64,000 bases of DNA, taken from Porphyridium purpureum (taxonomy: Eukaryota; Rhodophyta; Bangiophyceae; Porphyridiales; Porphyridiaceae). The notes below the pieces were generated by a model. That model worked only from the letters and a program-made list of their open reading frames with translations. It ran no database searches and was not told the origin of the DNA. Shown piece by piece: positions 7,886 through 18,627 of the stretch. Each line of letters starts with the position of its first letter. Position 1 is the stretch's first letter. Made by a program: the position numbers and the translations under genes. Where the stretch lies: NCBI GenBank assembly GCA_008690995.1, contig VRMN01000001.1:3534001-3598000 (forward strand), written 5' to 3'.

Positions 7886-10800
7886 ATGCTGCGATCCGTG
7901 CACGCCGTGGCGCATCTACATGAGCAATTGCTTGCATTCGCCGCAGGCCCATACCTAACTCTATTGGAGTGTGGCTGCGCCGGCGCCTCTGCCCGTATAT
8001 TTCCGCATGGCTTTGTGATCCACGGCATCTCGCCGGTCTTGGTCACACCGGGCAAGTGGCTACTCGCTTGCTTTGGCAGTGCACTGCTACGTTTGGTAAT
8101 GGTGCAGCAGGAACAAGATGACGGCGCCTCCATCGCTGGCATAGGTCAGGACACTGACGCCGCTGAGACGGATTGTTTGGTTCTCGAGGACTGGGTGCTC
8201 AGTGCGCACTGGAGTGCCGTAGGCTCGCATTTTACCCTCACAGTCATGCTGGCACACCACCAGCTGCTTGGGTATGCAGTCCGCTGGGTAATTGACAAAC
8301 CGTCTGCTGTTTTGTACAGGCAGCGTCGTAGTACGCTCGTGGAAATCACGTGGAGCTCTGAAAATGTCGATTTGGAGTTGGCTGGCTGCTTGGGTTTATT
8401 AAATGTCAGCGGCACATTCATGGGCGATCTCGTATTTCACTGGATCGGTGATGACCGTCTGCCGCAGCATGGGAAAGTAGGATCAGCAGACGGTTGGCCA
8501 CCTGTCGAAGACAAAATTTTGTCTCCGGACGTTATAATCGAACGTGCACACGAAGGCCCTATTTTCTCAATGGCATGGGAAAAAGTACCGGCTGATTATG
8601 TATCCTTGTCCCCACCCTGCAGCGGTCGCGATGGTCATCTGTCTCATCAAGTGCTGTTCTTGCTGACTGCTGGCTACGACCGAAGCGTACGGCTCTGGCG
8701 AGTATCGGTGACGGAAGACACACAAGATGACATCTTAGATTCAAGGAAACTTTGCTGTTCTGCTGCTCGTTCCAATGCAATCCAGGAACAGGCATGTTTC
8801 CCGTCGGGCAAAGGAACAATAAGGATCCAAGTAGAACTAGTGTCCACTCACTATGAGCATACTGGGCGTGTGTGTGATGTGCAGCTCACATTGTTGTATT
8901 GTACTGAAGGGCAGAGTGCAGTCCTTGAAAGACTTGACAATGGGGAAAGACGTGAGCCCTTACTTCTGTGTACTTCTTGTGGAGAAGACCGCACTGTACG
9001 TACACATGCTTTGCACTTGAGCGATGCTTTTAGCCTCTCGAGCCTTTCTGCATGGCCGGGAGTCGAGGCGTCGGGTCGAGCTGATGCTCAGTCTTCTCCG
9101 ATTCGCCAAGTGCGGGTTTTTGTGAGTTTGCGAAGCACCGGCAATCGTGTTTTTAGACTGACCGGTAATGACAGCGGTGAAGTCCGCCTCGACTACATGC
9201 TAGAAGCTGATTTACTGAGCATGGGACAGGCGTTCAAGCTGGCGCTCTCCCAGTTGGCAGGTGCTTTGCCTCAATCATTGCGAGAGACTGTCTCGGGGCC
9301 GGCTCTCGACATCTCATCTGGTACAGGTACGAACGGGAAAGCTCCATTCGGCGGTCTTCGAGTGAGCTATCATCCAAGAAGCAGGCGCTTGAACGTGGAT
9401 CAGTCGAGCAAGCAGAATGTCCCAAAAGCCCTTCGGTTCGTGTCGGCGGAGCGCATTGTATTCACTACTTCAGATGGTTTCATATGCTGCTGTCCATGTC
9501 CAGGCCCGGAATCTGAGAGCTTTGGCTATCCCATTGCTTTCGAGGCTGATCATATTACTGTTCTGTTCCCGCTGGACCCGAGAGAGGGAAAAAGCACGTA
9601 CCGTTTCATGCAGAATTCTCTGCTTACTTTACCTGAGATTTCTTCAGGGCCTTTCTGCGGTTGCCAGTACGCAATAGCAGGGACCGCCGACGGATTCGTC
9701 GTTGCTATTTGTGTCGCTAATTCGGATCATGTGTGCTCTCAAGGGCGGCACCCATTCCATTTGCAAGTTCCGACACAGCCCGTAGCGCCTGTGATGGAAA
9801 TAATACACGGTGATGGAATGACTTTGGAATCAGAAAACTGCTTCCTATTTTGTGCAACGGATTATCTCGGCCGTCTGAATGTCTTCCGCTTGGGCTTCCG
9901 GGGCCCTGACACTGAATTCATACACATTGCCTCGCTGCACCGGAATGCTTTATCGCGTAGCAAGAGAGAGACTAGGTTCGTTAGTGCCATTTATTTGGCA
10001 CCAGTGGATTCTTTGCTTGCTGGTGATGCAGACGGGCGGGTCACTCTGTTTGCGGGCATTTTAGCGAAAGATTCTGAGGCTCGTACGAGTCAGGGCGCAC
10101 TGGAAGGACCTAGTGCCAGCAAAGAGGTCATGTCGAGCCAAATTATCGAAAGCGTAGGCGAAATAAGGCCGCTTCGATCACTGGTGTTGGTTCTCAAATA
10201 TGTTTCCCGTATGGGTCGGATTCTAGCGTCTGGTGTTGAAGGCAAGTGTCGGGCAATTCTTCTTGATCTCACTGGATTACGTGAGGCTCTTTGGGACAGA
10301 GGACCGCTAGGCTCTTCCCGACCCGCTTGTATGTCAACAGCCGATTTGCTTGAGTTTTTCTCAATGGGCGATGCTTACGACGAGCTTGGTGGTATTGAAG
10401 TAGTTCGGGATATGGTCCCCGACAAGTCACTCAGTGTCATCTCACTCGAACAAGGCCGCAGTATTGCGGCGAAACAAAAAGATACTTTTCCTCCGCGAAA
10501 TGACCTTGCATACAGACAAGATATTCCTGGCTTGGCTCGCTTCTGCCTGGGCTTTCGATCGACAGAGCTGTTGGTGATTGATTTGCAGTCGAGTGATTGT
10601 CTGCTACGGATTGAATGTGGAGGTTGGAAGCGCTCTCTGGATATTTGCGTACCAACAGGAACTTTAACGGAAATGTTGGCAGTCGTGTATTGGCGCGTGG
10701 ACTCATTTTATTTCGCTACTGCCGTTGCCCGTGCTGAGCAAGTGCCACGCATGCACATTCATCCGCGTGCGCTCACTGAATTTAAGTTTGTCAAGACTCT

Positions 10801-12196
10801 GGTACCAGGTTGTCACACGTTGCGAGTTAATTGTGCCACTCATCTCTCTTTTCGCAGTCCTGAACATCTTTTTCATGAGGGAGATGTTCACTTATTCTTG
10901 ACAGGAGGTGAGGATACGCTCATCAAGGTATGGCTCGTGCGCTTGAAAGATACGCGTTCGGGAGAAGAAGGATTCCTATGTCGAAGCCTACCGAGTGAGG
11001 ACAAGGCGGAAGAAATAGTGGAGGGCAAGAGGATTCCCATGCGTCTGGACTGCGTTCTAGTTCATGCAATTACGGAGCATTCCTCGTCCGTAAATTGCAT
11101 TTGCAATGTGACCATTTCAAGCTCAGCCTCTATATCTTTCTCAGGAGGCGGCAGCAACGAACTTTTTTGCTGGGAACTTGTCCTGCGAAAGGAATCAGAT
11201 TCTGATTCTGGAATCGTTAGATCCGGAAATGCGCGGCCTCATGTTTGGGTGACGCAGGCTGGGGCATATTCTGAAAAGTCTGTGAAGCGGGGCCAGGCGA
11301 CTCCTCGAGTCACAGCCATTGAAGCGTGGAAGAATAGCAGCGAAATCCCGAATGGCGAGAATGAAGAGGGATTGAGTTGCAGTCTTCTGGTTGGACGATC
11401 GGATGGGACAATTTCGTGGTATGAGTGTGTCTTATCGGTCGGAAAGACAAGGATCTCATGCCGTACCTGGAGGCGCTTGGCTTTATTATCCGAGGGCACG
11501 GGGTCTGTGACGCACATTCATGTCGTAGAGGTTAGAAAGGATTTGGTGCTTGCGTTTGCCGCAGACACAGGAGGATCATTTATTATTCTGCGCTGCATTT
11601 TGTCGGACAGGATCGAAGGACTCCAACTTCAGAGTAGATTTGAATCTGCTTTTCGGAGAACTGGTTTGCACGCGTCTGGAATTAACACTTTCTGCACGCT
11701 CCCACTTTCCGAAACCACACACTGCGGCTCCTGTGAAGAAGGCGAGAACGCCAAGCGCGTTGGGGGTTCTTGGCTGGTTGCTACTGGCGGCGATGACGAG
11801 CACATCGTTCTCATGCATGTACGATTGCATGAAAACTTTGACGCGGACACGCGTCACCATATTCTTGGTGCTCATGTTTGGCTCAAACTGCGATATCATT
11901 GTGCGGCAGTGACTGGACTCTCGTGGACACGGTCCTACGAAGACGAAATTTGTGTCACCAGCACAAGACGCGGCTCTTACGTAGGTACTTTGGTGTCCGT
12001 CGGCGCAGACCAGTCTATGTACCGCAGTATATTATACCGAGCGAAGGAATCGAACTGCCTTGACATCATGAAGTTGGACGATTCTGTGGGGAGCGGACGA
12101 AAGCTAAACATTCCAGATATCGCGGGCTTGTGCAATATTCTCGGTGGGGACGTGGCAATGCTTGTGTACGGAGCGGGAATTGAGCTCGTCCAGTAA
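7886..12196 (+). CDS. WDR6-like WD40 protein (tRNA 2'-O-methyltransferase cofactor family)
   Basis: 1436 residues in one uninterrupted frame from the ATG at 7886. WD-type blades are seen along the whole length, for example HEGPIFSMAWEK followed by LLTAGYDRSVRLWRVS (about 215-275), GDADGRVTLFAG near 715, LTGGEDTLIKVWLVRL near 1010 and SISFSGGGSNELFCWEL near 1085. The N-terminus (LLAFAAGPYLTLLECGC, then PHGFVIHGISPV) resembles the start of WDR6/Trm734, which in yeast and human partners the Trm7/FTSJ1 methyltransferase to modify position 34 of tRNAs. The length is greater than human WDR6 (about 1100) and fits expanded loops. The assignment rests on N-terminal resemblance and overall WD layout. 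It could be another large WD40 scaffold. Confidence 0.65.
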   Translation: MLRSVHAVAHLHEQLLAFAAGPYLTLLECGCAGASARIFPHGFVIHGISPVLVTPGKWLLACFGSALLRLVMVQQEQDDGASIAGIGQDTDAAETDCLVLEDWVLSAHWSAVGSHFTLTVMLAHHQLLGYAVRWVIDKPSAVLYRQRRSTLVEITWSSENVDLELAGCLGLLNVSGTFMGDLVFHWIGDDRLPQHGKVGSADGWPPVEDKILSPDVIIERAHEGPIFSMAWEKVPADYVSLSPPCSGRDGHLSHQVLFLLTAGYDRSVRLWRVSVTEDTQDDILDSRKLCCSAARSNAIQEQACFPSGKGTIRIQVELVSTHYEHTGRVCDVQLTLLYCTEGQSAVLERLDNGERREPLLLCTSCGEDRTVRTHALHLSDAFSLSSLSAWPGVEASGRADAQSSPIRQVRVFVSLRSTGNRVFRLTGNDSGEVRLDYMLEADLLSMGQAFKLALSQLAGALPQSLRETVSGPALDISSGTGTNGKAPFGGLRVSYHPRSRRLNVDQSSKQNVPKALRFVSAERIVFTTSDGFICCCPCPGPESESFGYPIAFEADHITVLFPLDPREGKSTYRFMQNSLLTLPEISSGPFCGCQYAIAGTADGFVVAICVANSDHVCSQGRHPFHLQVPTQPVAPVMEIIHGDGMTLESENCFLFCATDYLGRLNVFRLGFRGPDTEFIHIASLHRNALSRSKRETRFVSAIYLAPVDSLLAGDADGRVTLFAGILAKDSEARTSQGALEGPSASKEVMSSQIIESVGEIRPLRSLVLVLKYVSRMGRILASGVEGKCRAILLDLTGLREALWDRGPLGSSRPACMSTADLLEFFSMGDAYDELGGIEVVRDMVPDKSLSVISLEQGRSIAAKQKDTFPPRNDLAYRQDIPGLARFCLGFRSTELLVIDLQSSDCLLRIECGGWKRSLDICVPTGTLTEMLAVVYWRVDSFYFATAVARAEQVPRMHIHPRALTEFKFVKTLVPGCHTLRVNCATHLSFRSPEHLFHEGDVHLFLTGGEDTLIKVWLVRLKDTRSGEEGFLCRSLPSEDKAEEIVEGKRIPMRLDCVLVHAITEHSSSVNCICNVTISSSASISFSGGGSNELFCWELVLRKESDSDSGIVRSGNARPHVWVTQAGAYSEKSVKRGQATPRVTAIEAWKNSSEIPNGENEEGLSCSLLVGRSDGTISWYECVLSVGKTRISCRTWRRLALLSEGTGSVTHIHVVEVRKDLVLAFAADTGGSFIILRCILSDRIEGLQLQSRFESAFRRTGLHASGINTFCTLPLSETTHCGSCEEGENAKRVGGSWLVATGGDDEHIVLMHVRLHENFDADTRHHILGAHVWLKLRYHCAAVTGLSWTRSYEDEICVTSTRRGSYVGTLVSVGADQSMYRSILYRAKESNCLDIMKLDDSVGSGRKLNIPDIAGLCNILGGDVAMLVYGAGIELVQ

Positions 12197-13472
12197 GCTG
12201 CGGCTACGGTAATGAAAAGGACTTAAGTCTGCTGGCGGTGAATGCGTGGGGAACCGCAACTATCCGAATCATGAAATACACTAAATGCTGGAACACACAG
12301 TCCGGATTTCCGGCGCAGTGCGTGCAACGCGAAACAGCCGCGTTTGGCGGCTTTTGCCCGCCCTGAAGGTGACACCAGTTGCTCACGCGAAGCCGCTTTG
12401 CAGAGACCTTTGTCCCATCTCAGCCAGCAGTCCTACTTCCCCTAAAGCGAATGTGGGTGAATAATGTTCGATTGAAGTACCAAAGAGCGACTGTTCGGAT
12501 TCCAGAATTTCGAACCGTCTGCAAATTATTGTGTTCACATTTCGGCTTACAAATTTATCACCATTGACTCAAGAACTCAAACCAGCTTTCGCCGCGGGAC
12601 AATTCCACAGTACGAGCAAGCGTGGCAGACGACTCGGTCAAACCATCCTGCTGAACTTATCTTAAATTTGATCCGATCACTTATCCCGTCGTGTGAGCTT
12701 GCCTGTGAAGCAATGGATGGGAAACTGCATGGTCGAACACAAGTACGCATTTCCTCATATTTAATTACTGTCGGCTGATTGTCACGAATGCGGCTCATCG
12801 GCCCGAAAAGCTGTGCCTTCCATCATCGCAGCTCGCGCTAGTGAAAGTGGGCGGGGCCAGTTTTGGCGCTGGCCCGCATAATGTCAGCGGTCTTCTGAAT
12901 TGGTGGGGGCGCGCCAAGGTGTCCCATTCTCGCAGCAGGGCGGCAAGCCGAAAGCACAAAGTGTCGAGGTGAAGGAGGTGGAGCGAGGGCGGACAGGCAC
13001 GCAGTCCCAGCTGTGGGTTCGAGAGCGGACTCAGAAGTAGAGGTCATGCCCGAATGCGGATCTCCTTCAGCGGAGCAAGAATACATCAAAGCAGCGGCGA
13101 ACACGGTAGCTAGAAATTTGAAGACTTAATTTTTAGGCACAGCACAGAGGTGAGAGCAGACAAACGAAATGTTATCGTCAAAACCTCCTAATCAAAATTT
13201 TACTGTGAAAAAAGCGGCGCATCAGCACCGGGCGGCACGATCCGGCTGTTGTTGTAGATTCCGAATTTTTCCCTTTTTTACATGAGTGTACCGAACGAAT
13301 TGGGCCACCCACTGCGTCACTACTAATCGAAATGAGTAGTTTTGCTTTCTACTGATGTCCTTTTTACTTTTTCTGCTCTGCTCTTAAACTTCTCTGGTTC
13401 TTCATCCTGCTGGCCAACGAGCCGTGCTTTTACAACCACGAAGGTGCAGCACTTCCAATGCTTCGTCTTCCT
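12197..13472. other. Gene-poor stretch, nothing recognised
   Basis: After the WDR6-like stop I find no supported gene. A GC-rich patch at about 12838-13104 carries an 88-codon minus-strand frame that starts at GTG and has a biased A/P/S composition; I do not accept it as a gene. Confidence 0.4.
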
Positions 13473-14090
13473 TCAAGCTCCAAGTCGGCTGCCAGTCTGT
13501 CCGGTCGTGCTCGAAACTCGCACGCTTTCGTTACCATCATGACCGTTCGTAATCTTTGCCAGTAGCCTTAAAAAGGCACACCACTCTCGAATTCGTGCAG
13601 TCCCCGCGACCGATAGCCGCACGTTGAATGGGAGCCATCCCATTCTCAAGCCTGCTTGTTTGTGTCGCGTCCCTTCGTCTTCAAGACGTGCCAAGAGTGG
13701 TCTAACCATTTTTTCGGGTTGCAACACAAGTACACCCTCGTCTCGAGCTGTAACTCCTTGCGGAAGTTTCAACAGCTGTCTCACCGAATCAATTGGAATC
13801 ACTGAATTTCATCTACCTGATCGACCAGAAGCGAATGAGCGAAATGTTGAGAATGCAGACACAACGTGGATGTGCAAGATGAATTTGGGAAGCCATGAGC
13901 GGGTCAAGGGGCCAGGAAGGGATTTGAATCCCCACATGAAGGCCATGTGGCTTCTTGGGGACAATAAAAATGGATTTAGCTGTTTGCACATGTCTCTGGC
14001 TGCTTCCGCATACGCAATTATTGTCCTGATCTGTCTTCTCTGTTCAAAATCAGGAAAAGCTGATTCGAGTCGGCAACAACTGCCCATCAA
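13473..14090 (-). pseudogene. Possible broken mTERF-like gene fragment
   Basis: Two adjacent minus-strand frames (14090-13809 and 13802-13473), separated by a stop and a shift of frame, have natural-looking composition. The second contains SVRQLLKLPQGV, then EKMVRPLLARLEDEG, which recalls the repeat of mTERF organelle transcription factors (leucine-rich helix, LP, then LRP..xFLExxG). The similarity is short and I cannot rule out chance. If real, it is a decayed host gene or an exon pair with an intron I could not place. Confidence 0.25.
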
Positions 14091-15559
14091 GCAATGCTAC
14101 TCCGAGGCCCTTCGACACTGCGGTAAGAACATACCACTGCCGCGCCGCCGCCAATCTGCCTGGGAGACGTAGCGCAAGTTCACCTTGTCTTTGAGTTGGG
14201 CGCTTGTTTCGGGTTTCCAGCATGACTCTATCCGATTTAGATGTCCTACCGGCCCAAGATCAATGCGCATGCAGCTTCAGGATCGCTCCTCATTTTTTCG
14301 CGATGTCTAACTCTCCATTGAGCATCACCGATCCGAAATCGCACTAGTTTAAACATTCGAAGACCAAGATTGGAATTGTGGGTATACTGAACTACTCCAT
14401 GCTTTACTAATCCACAACTGCCCAGAGCTTGAGACAAGTCAGCAGCTGCAAACATAGCTACTTTACCATATTCATTCTAGTCCGTTTGTCCTCCATTCAA
14501 AGCGCTACACGATCTAACCAGGAACAATTGCACCACGTCACTTATGTAGCCATGATCCATGGCAAATCTTCAAAGTTCCGACGGTTTCAGGTTCTTTTTT
14601 TTCGTCCAAGATCGCTCAGTACTCGTCGCGAAGGCTGCATTCTACGTGCATAATGCGAGACGCTGTTCAAAGCACACTGTACCGCAACGGTTCTTCATGC
14701 GAATGTCACATGTCGGTTTTGACGGATGTTCGTATCGATTACGTATGCCATCATATTCATGAAAACACCTCTATACACCTTTGTGCTGAGCAGGATTTCT
14801 TTTCTAGCTCGAATCATGCATACTAAAGTGCGAGAAAATCTACGTAGCCTTTTGGCAAACAGATCACCGCGAATGGCCAAATACTATGTCATTCTAACTG
14901 ATCGCAAGAGAAAATGCGAAGCTCAACTTCGATTGCAAAAAAACCTGTCTGTCTTTCTGACCTGCGGTAACCTTGGGTGGTTTATCTTACGCCTACTATT
15001 GCTTGTTCCTGATCTCATCCCTGCGAGCAAGATCTGGCCGGCTCGTTTGGTCAAGGACACCATCGTATTCATCGTTATCTCCCGGTAAGGCCAGACTGGC
15101 GCCAACAGAAGTAAGAATGATTTTTATTGTCAATTCTCGATGCCTGAAAGATTCAGGAAAGTCTAAAGACTTCTAGAAACCTTCGGAAAAATCTGGAAAA
15201 TCCTAGAGATGGTTTGACGGTCTCATCAAAGTACTGGAAGGTTGTGGAGTCGTCCAGTCAAGTGAATTGCAATTCTGTTTACAGCAAGTGTGACGGCAAA
15301 TCAAGACTTCGTATCCTCAAAGAATTTACGAGAAAGCGAAGTCATAGAAATTCAAAAATCTCTGATCTTCCAGGCCAGGCGATTGCATGTGACCGCAGCT
15401 GTTCGATTTCTTGCTTGCCTGACAGGTACAAATTACGATACCCTCTCCGAACAAACAAATATATCATATCTCGCACGACTCTATTCAAAGTGGCCATTCC
15501 AACTGAACGTATGACTGATACTTGTGGTCATGAATGCTATACACATGCCATGCCAAAAT
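14091..15559. other. Gene-poor, AT-richer spacer
   Basis: Only short overlapping frames of no family are seen. No RNA gene, repeat or promoter motif was recognised. Confidence 0.4.
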
Positions 15560-17008
15560 GCCACCAGAGCCGATGAGGCACAGCCAATCTCTCCTATGAA
15601 ATGGTTCGAAGCAAATTGGACGTTTCACAACGAATAGAGTCACGTGGCGCGGTTCGTTTGGAATGGCATGCAAGAAAAGATTTGGGACCCAAAGCGGGTT
15701 ACTCTAGGTGCGTGGACGCGAGATATCCCAGACGCCGACAGTTCAGTGTTCGTGGCAAAGTGCGCATCGATCACTGCTTGCGAGGAACTCCGTTTTGATA
15801 AGATAGGACGGAATATGGGCATTTCGGATGAAGCGAAAGGACGCATTCACAGTCTTGGAGGGGCCGAACAGTAGCGTGAGAGGCATTGCGACTTGCACTG
15901 GCACTCGAAGAACGTAGCTTTGCGCTACTTGTTTGCTCCACACGCGTCCGGACGGACAGAACCAGCGCAATTCAAATGCTTGGAAGCTGAATGAAAGTGT
16001 TCAAAATGAAGGTGCTCGAGATCACCGAGCTTCGGACTTCTCATCCTGCCTGTCAAGTCCAGGCTGCACTGTGAGTTTGCGGCTCAATGCGAGTCCAATA
16101 TTTGACGACAAGCAGGAAGGCAATGAGCTTGATGCATGAATACGGCGAGATTCGACCTCGCACGATACTGGAACTCAACTGCAAGCTCGAAAGGCTTGCG
16201 TGGACCAAACGCGATCACTTGGAACGAACGAATTGAGCCCCATTAGTGTTTACCGACGAATAAAGTTTCAACATGGATGGTCAGATGGTTTCCCCAAGAC
16301 GTCGCTTGATTGTGCAGCCGATGATCGAGACATTTAGTCGCGACACTGAGCTGGTGGTGGATGCATGGTTTGGGACACCGCCTCTGCAAAGGCACAGGCT
16401 TACAACCATTCTGCTGAGGGAAACCTCTATGACCATTGAGCATATTTCCATGGTTCGAGATGACGGTAAGGTGGAGAGTTCTTTTAAATTGACAGGCTCG
16501 AAGCTGATACTTTCAGCAGGACGAAGCACCGGTGCATACCAGTCGCCTGCTGAAGAATTTTATGCATCATAAAGAGTGCGGTGCTTAGGCTGGCCAGCGT
16601 ACTCGCCGGACTTTGGTATTATCAAGAACATGTCAGAGATAGTGGCGCGCAAGGTATATGAAAGTACGCGGTATCATCAGGCTGTGCACGTGCACTAAAA
16701 CACCACCACACTGATTAGTGTGACATTGGACCATTTTGCACTGGAAAACATGTACGCGTCTATGCCGAGATGCAAAGTCGAGATTACGTAGCTTTAGCGC
16801 GCATGTGTGCAAGTAAAGCTGGATACATTCGGATCCTATACGGCTGAGTGACGACCAGAAACGCGCCGTGTCCCTATGCGTTTCGGTCCCCCGCCAATTC
16901 CCTTTTCACCTACCTTCTACGCTTTTCACGGTAAAATGCATCATATCGTTCGAAATATATGAAGAAGAATCCTGTTTCTTTCCGTTCTAATCGGACTGTT
17001 CCCTTCCC
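15560..17008 (+). mobile_element. Tc1/mariner-like DNA transposon relic, copy A
   Basis: A repeat of about 1.45 kb, nearly identical to the inverted copy at 32106-33553. Transposase pieces are readable in order but in more than one frame: RPRTILELNCKLERLAWTKR then VFTDE followed by FNMDGQM (first catalytic Asp region, about 16150-16290), QDEAPVHTS (second, about 16518-16545) and WPAYSPDFGIIKN (third, about 16591-16630). This is the Tc1/mariner DDE layout. Stop codons interrupt the reading, for example TAA just before the VFTDE-to-FNMDG link and again after the second motif, so it cannot encode a working transposase. Copies A and B share these breaks. I could not identify terminal inverted repeats or TA target duplications; the ends given are where the A/B similarity stops, and similarity fades over the last 50 bp. 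Confidence 0.75.
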
Positions 17009-18258
17009 GTATCCTCAATACCTTTGTAGAAAATGCTTAGGCTTTGTGAAATCGATATTTGTAAAATGGTACTTTCAACCTTCAAACTATGATGCAATAA
17101 TATAGAATGTTCAAGCAAGTCATATGCTTCGAGGACGGGAGTCACCACAGAATGTATCATCCCGAAACCATGCGGCGTTACAGAACTATTCATGTTTGCT
17201 TTTCTTTACTCACCCCTTTATTCTCTGTACCCCAGCTTTGAATTGATTGGTCAAAAATAATTGAACACAACTTTCTCCCAAATTATATAAATTCAAATTA
17301 GGGTATCCAATCGGGTCGGATTCCGTCCCGCGTATGATTCCAAATCCGTCATGGACACGTCGGGTGCTCCAGTCCAGCCCCTGTGAGATAGACAGTAAAT
17401 CAGAAAAGTCGAAGCCCTTTGGACGGAGAAACGCCAGAGTCGGAGTCGTAGGGGATTTGAGAATATATTCTTCTGAGCTTTTTCAGCTATAACGGAAATC
17501 TTGCTTGAAATACATGCAATGAGGCTTGTAGAAGTCATCACTTCAAAATAACGTCAGCCTCCAGTCTGATTCGTAAACGTCCGAGAGGGCACGTTTGGTC
17601 GGAATAAAAATCGGATTCGCTGATGATTGAAGGCAGAACGTTGAACCATAGCGAGCTCCAATCACTTTTGTTTCTATTGTTTCTTAAGGTGAACGTCCGC
17701 AAAATTATTAAGCGATCATTTTTAGGATTTTACGCGCTTTCCTTAACTTCTACGGAAGTCTCAACAATCCTGGGGGCGACGATTCCGACGCCTTGTTTTA
17801 TACGCAGTGACCTCGCTGAGGTGCCGAAATTATTCGGCTCCATGTTCCAGATCAGCATGAGCTATGTTGTCCGTTACGCCTGCTGTGCGACTGCAGAAAC
17901 CCTAACTTATAGGAACCCTAATTGAACTTAATCAATAAATTTGTCTAAAGGGCAAAACGAATGGATTTGCACACAGGTGTACAAATGCAGGGTACAGTGC
18001 ACAATCAATGTGAGCACATAATAGTAATTATACATTGCAATATAATGCAGAATTACATCACAACAATCATAAATTTGGAAGAAAAATTGCTGAATGCATT
18101 TTGCACGGTACTGCACAAAATATGGCTGCGCAGATATGAAAGACAAGTACGCGACTGCCCTCATTTGAGTTTGCTCTTTCAGGTGAAACTGGAACGTCAA
18201 TGAAGTTTTCTCACGAACTCACTATGTTTATGCCTTTCCCAAGGTGTGCTTGCACATC
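17009..18258. other. AT-rich spacer before copia copy 1
   Basis: No gene recognised. A GGTACAGTGCAC motif occurs at 17991-18002 on the plus strand with no convincing ORF downstream before the LTR. Confidence 0.4.
17992..17998 (+). promoter_or_regulatory. GTACAGT motif in gene-poor region
   Basis: A full GGTACAGTG match with no gene attached. It may be chance, a relic, or the start of a noncoding transcript. Confidence 0.15.
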
Positions 18259-18263
18259 GTCAG
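18259..18263. repeat. Target-site duplication GTCAG, left side of copia copy 1
   Basis: GTCAG directly abuts the left LTR and is repeated at 23235-23239 just beyond the right LTR. A 5-bp duplication is normal for Ty1/copia integrase. Confidence 0.9.
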
Positions 18264-18588
18264 TATTAAAAGGTCTGATGTATCGGGGAGTCTTTGTGAC
18301 TTGTCACTAACGCAGTTGCGTGTCCCCTTCGTCGCCCTTGCAACTAACCTTACCTTCGTCATCCGGGGACTCCGAGCCTCGGCCATCGCTAAGCTCTTCA
18401 TATAGGCAATCGTAGTGCTTTCACTAGTGAGATTGCCAACTGTACCTCCAGGGCAAAAACCCTTATTTACTATAAGTTGGAGAAATACAGAAAGTTGGAG
18501 AAATACAGAAAGTTGGAGCTGAAACATTCCCCATGGTATTACTACTTTACCTGGGGAGGGAATCTACCGAAACCCTGGATTCATAACA
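18264..18588 (-). repeat. 3' LTR of copia copy 1
   Basis: 325 bp. In element sense it has, from its 5' end, an 18-bp unit (around TTTCTGTATTTCTCCAAC) repeated about two and a half times, a TATAGTAAATAAGG stretch, then GGAGGTACAGTTGG (18445-18439), the same motif found upstream of host genes. Confidence 0.93.
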
Positions 18589-18627
18589 CTCCCACGCAGC
18601 GACAACTTTTCGTCATGCCTTCCACCT

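Noticed and set aside
12838-13104. 88-codon minus-strand frame, GC-rich
   Set aside because: Starts at GTG, has low-complexity composition and no family likeness; the ATG inside gives an even shorter product.
13905-13990. GGGATTCAAATCCC on the minus strand looks like a tRNA T-arm
   Set aside because: No matching acceptor stem, D-arm or anticodon arm at the right spacing; the T-loop has one base too many between the stems.
16145-16170. GCGAGATTCGACCTCGC resembles a tRNA T-arm
   Set aside because: It lies inside the Tc1/mariner transposase sequence and has no cloverleaf partners.
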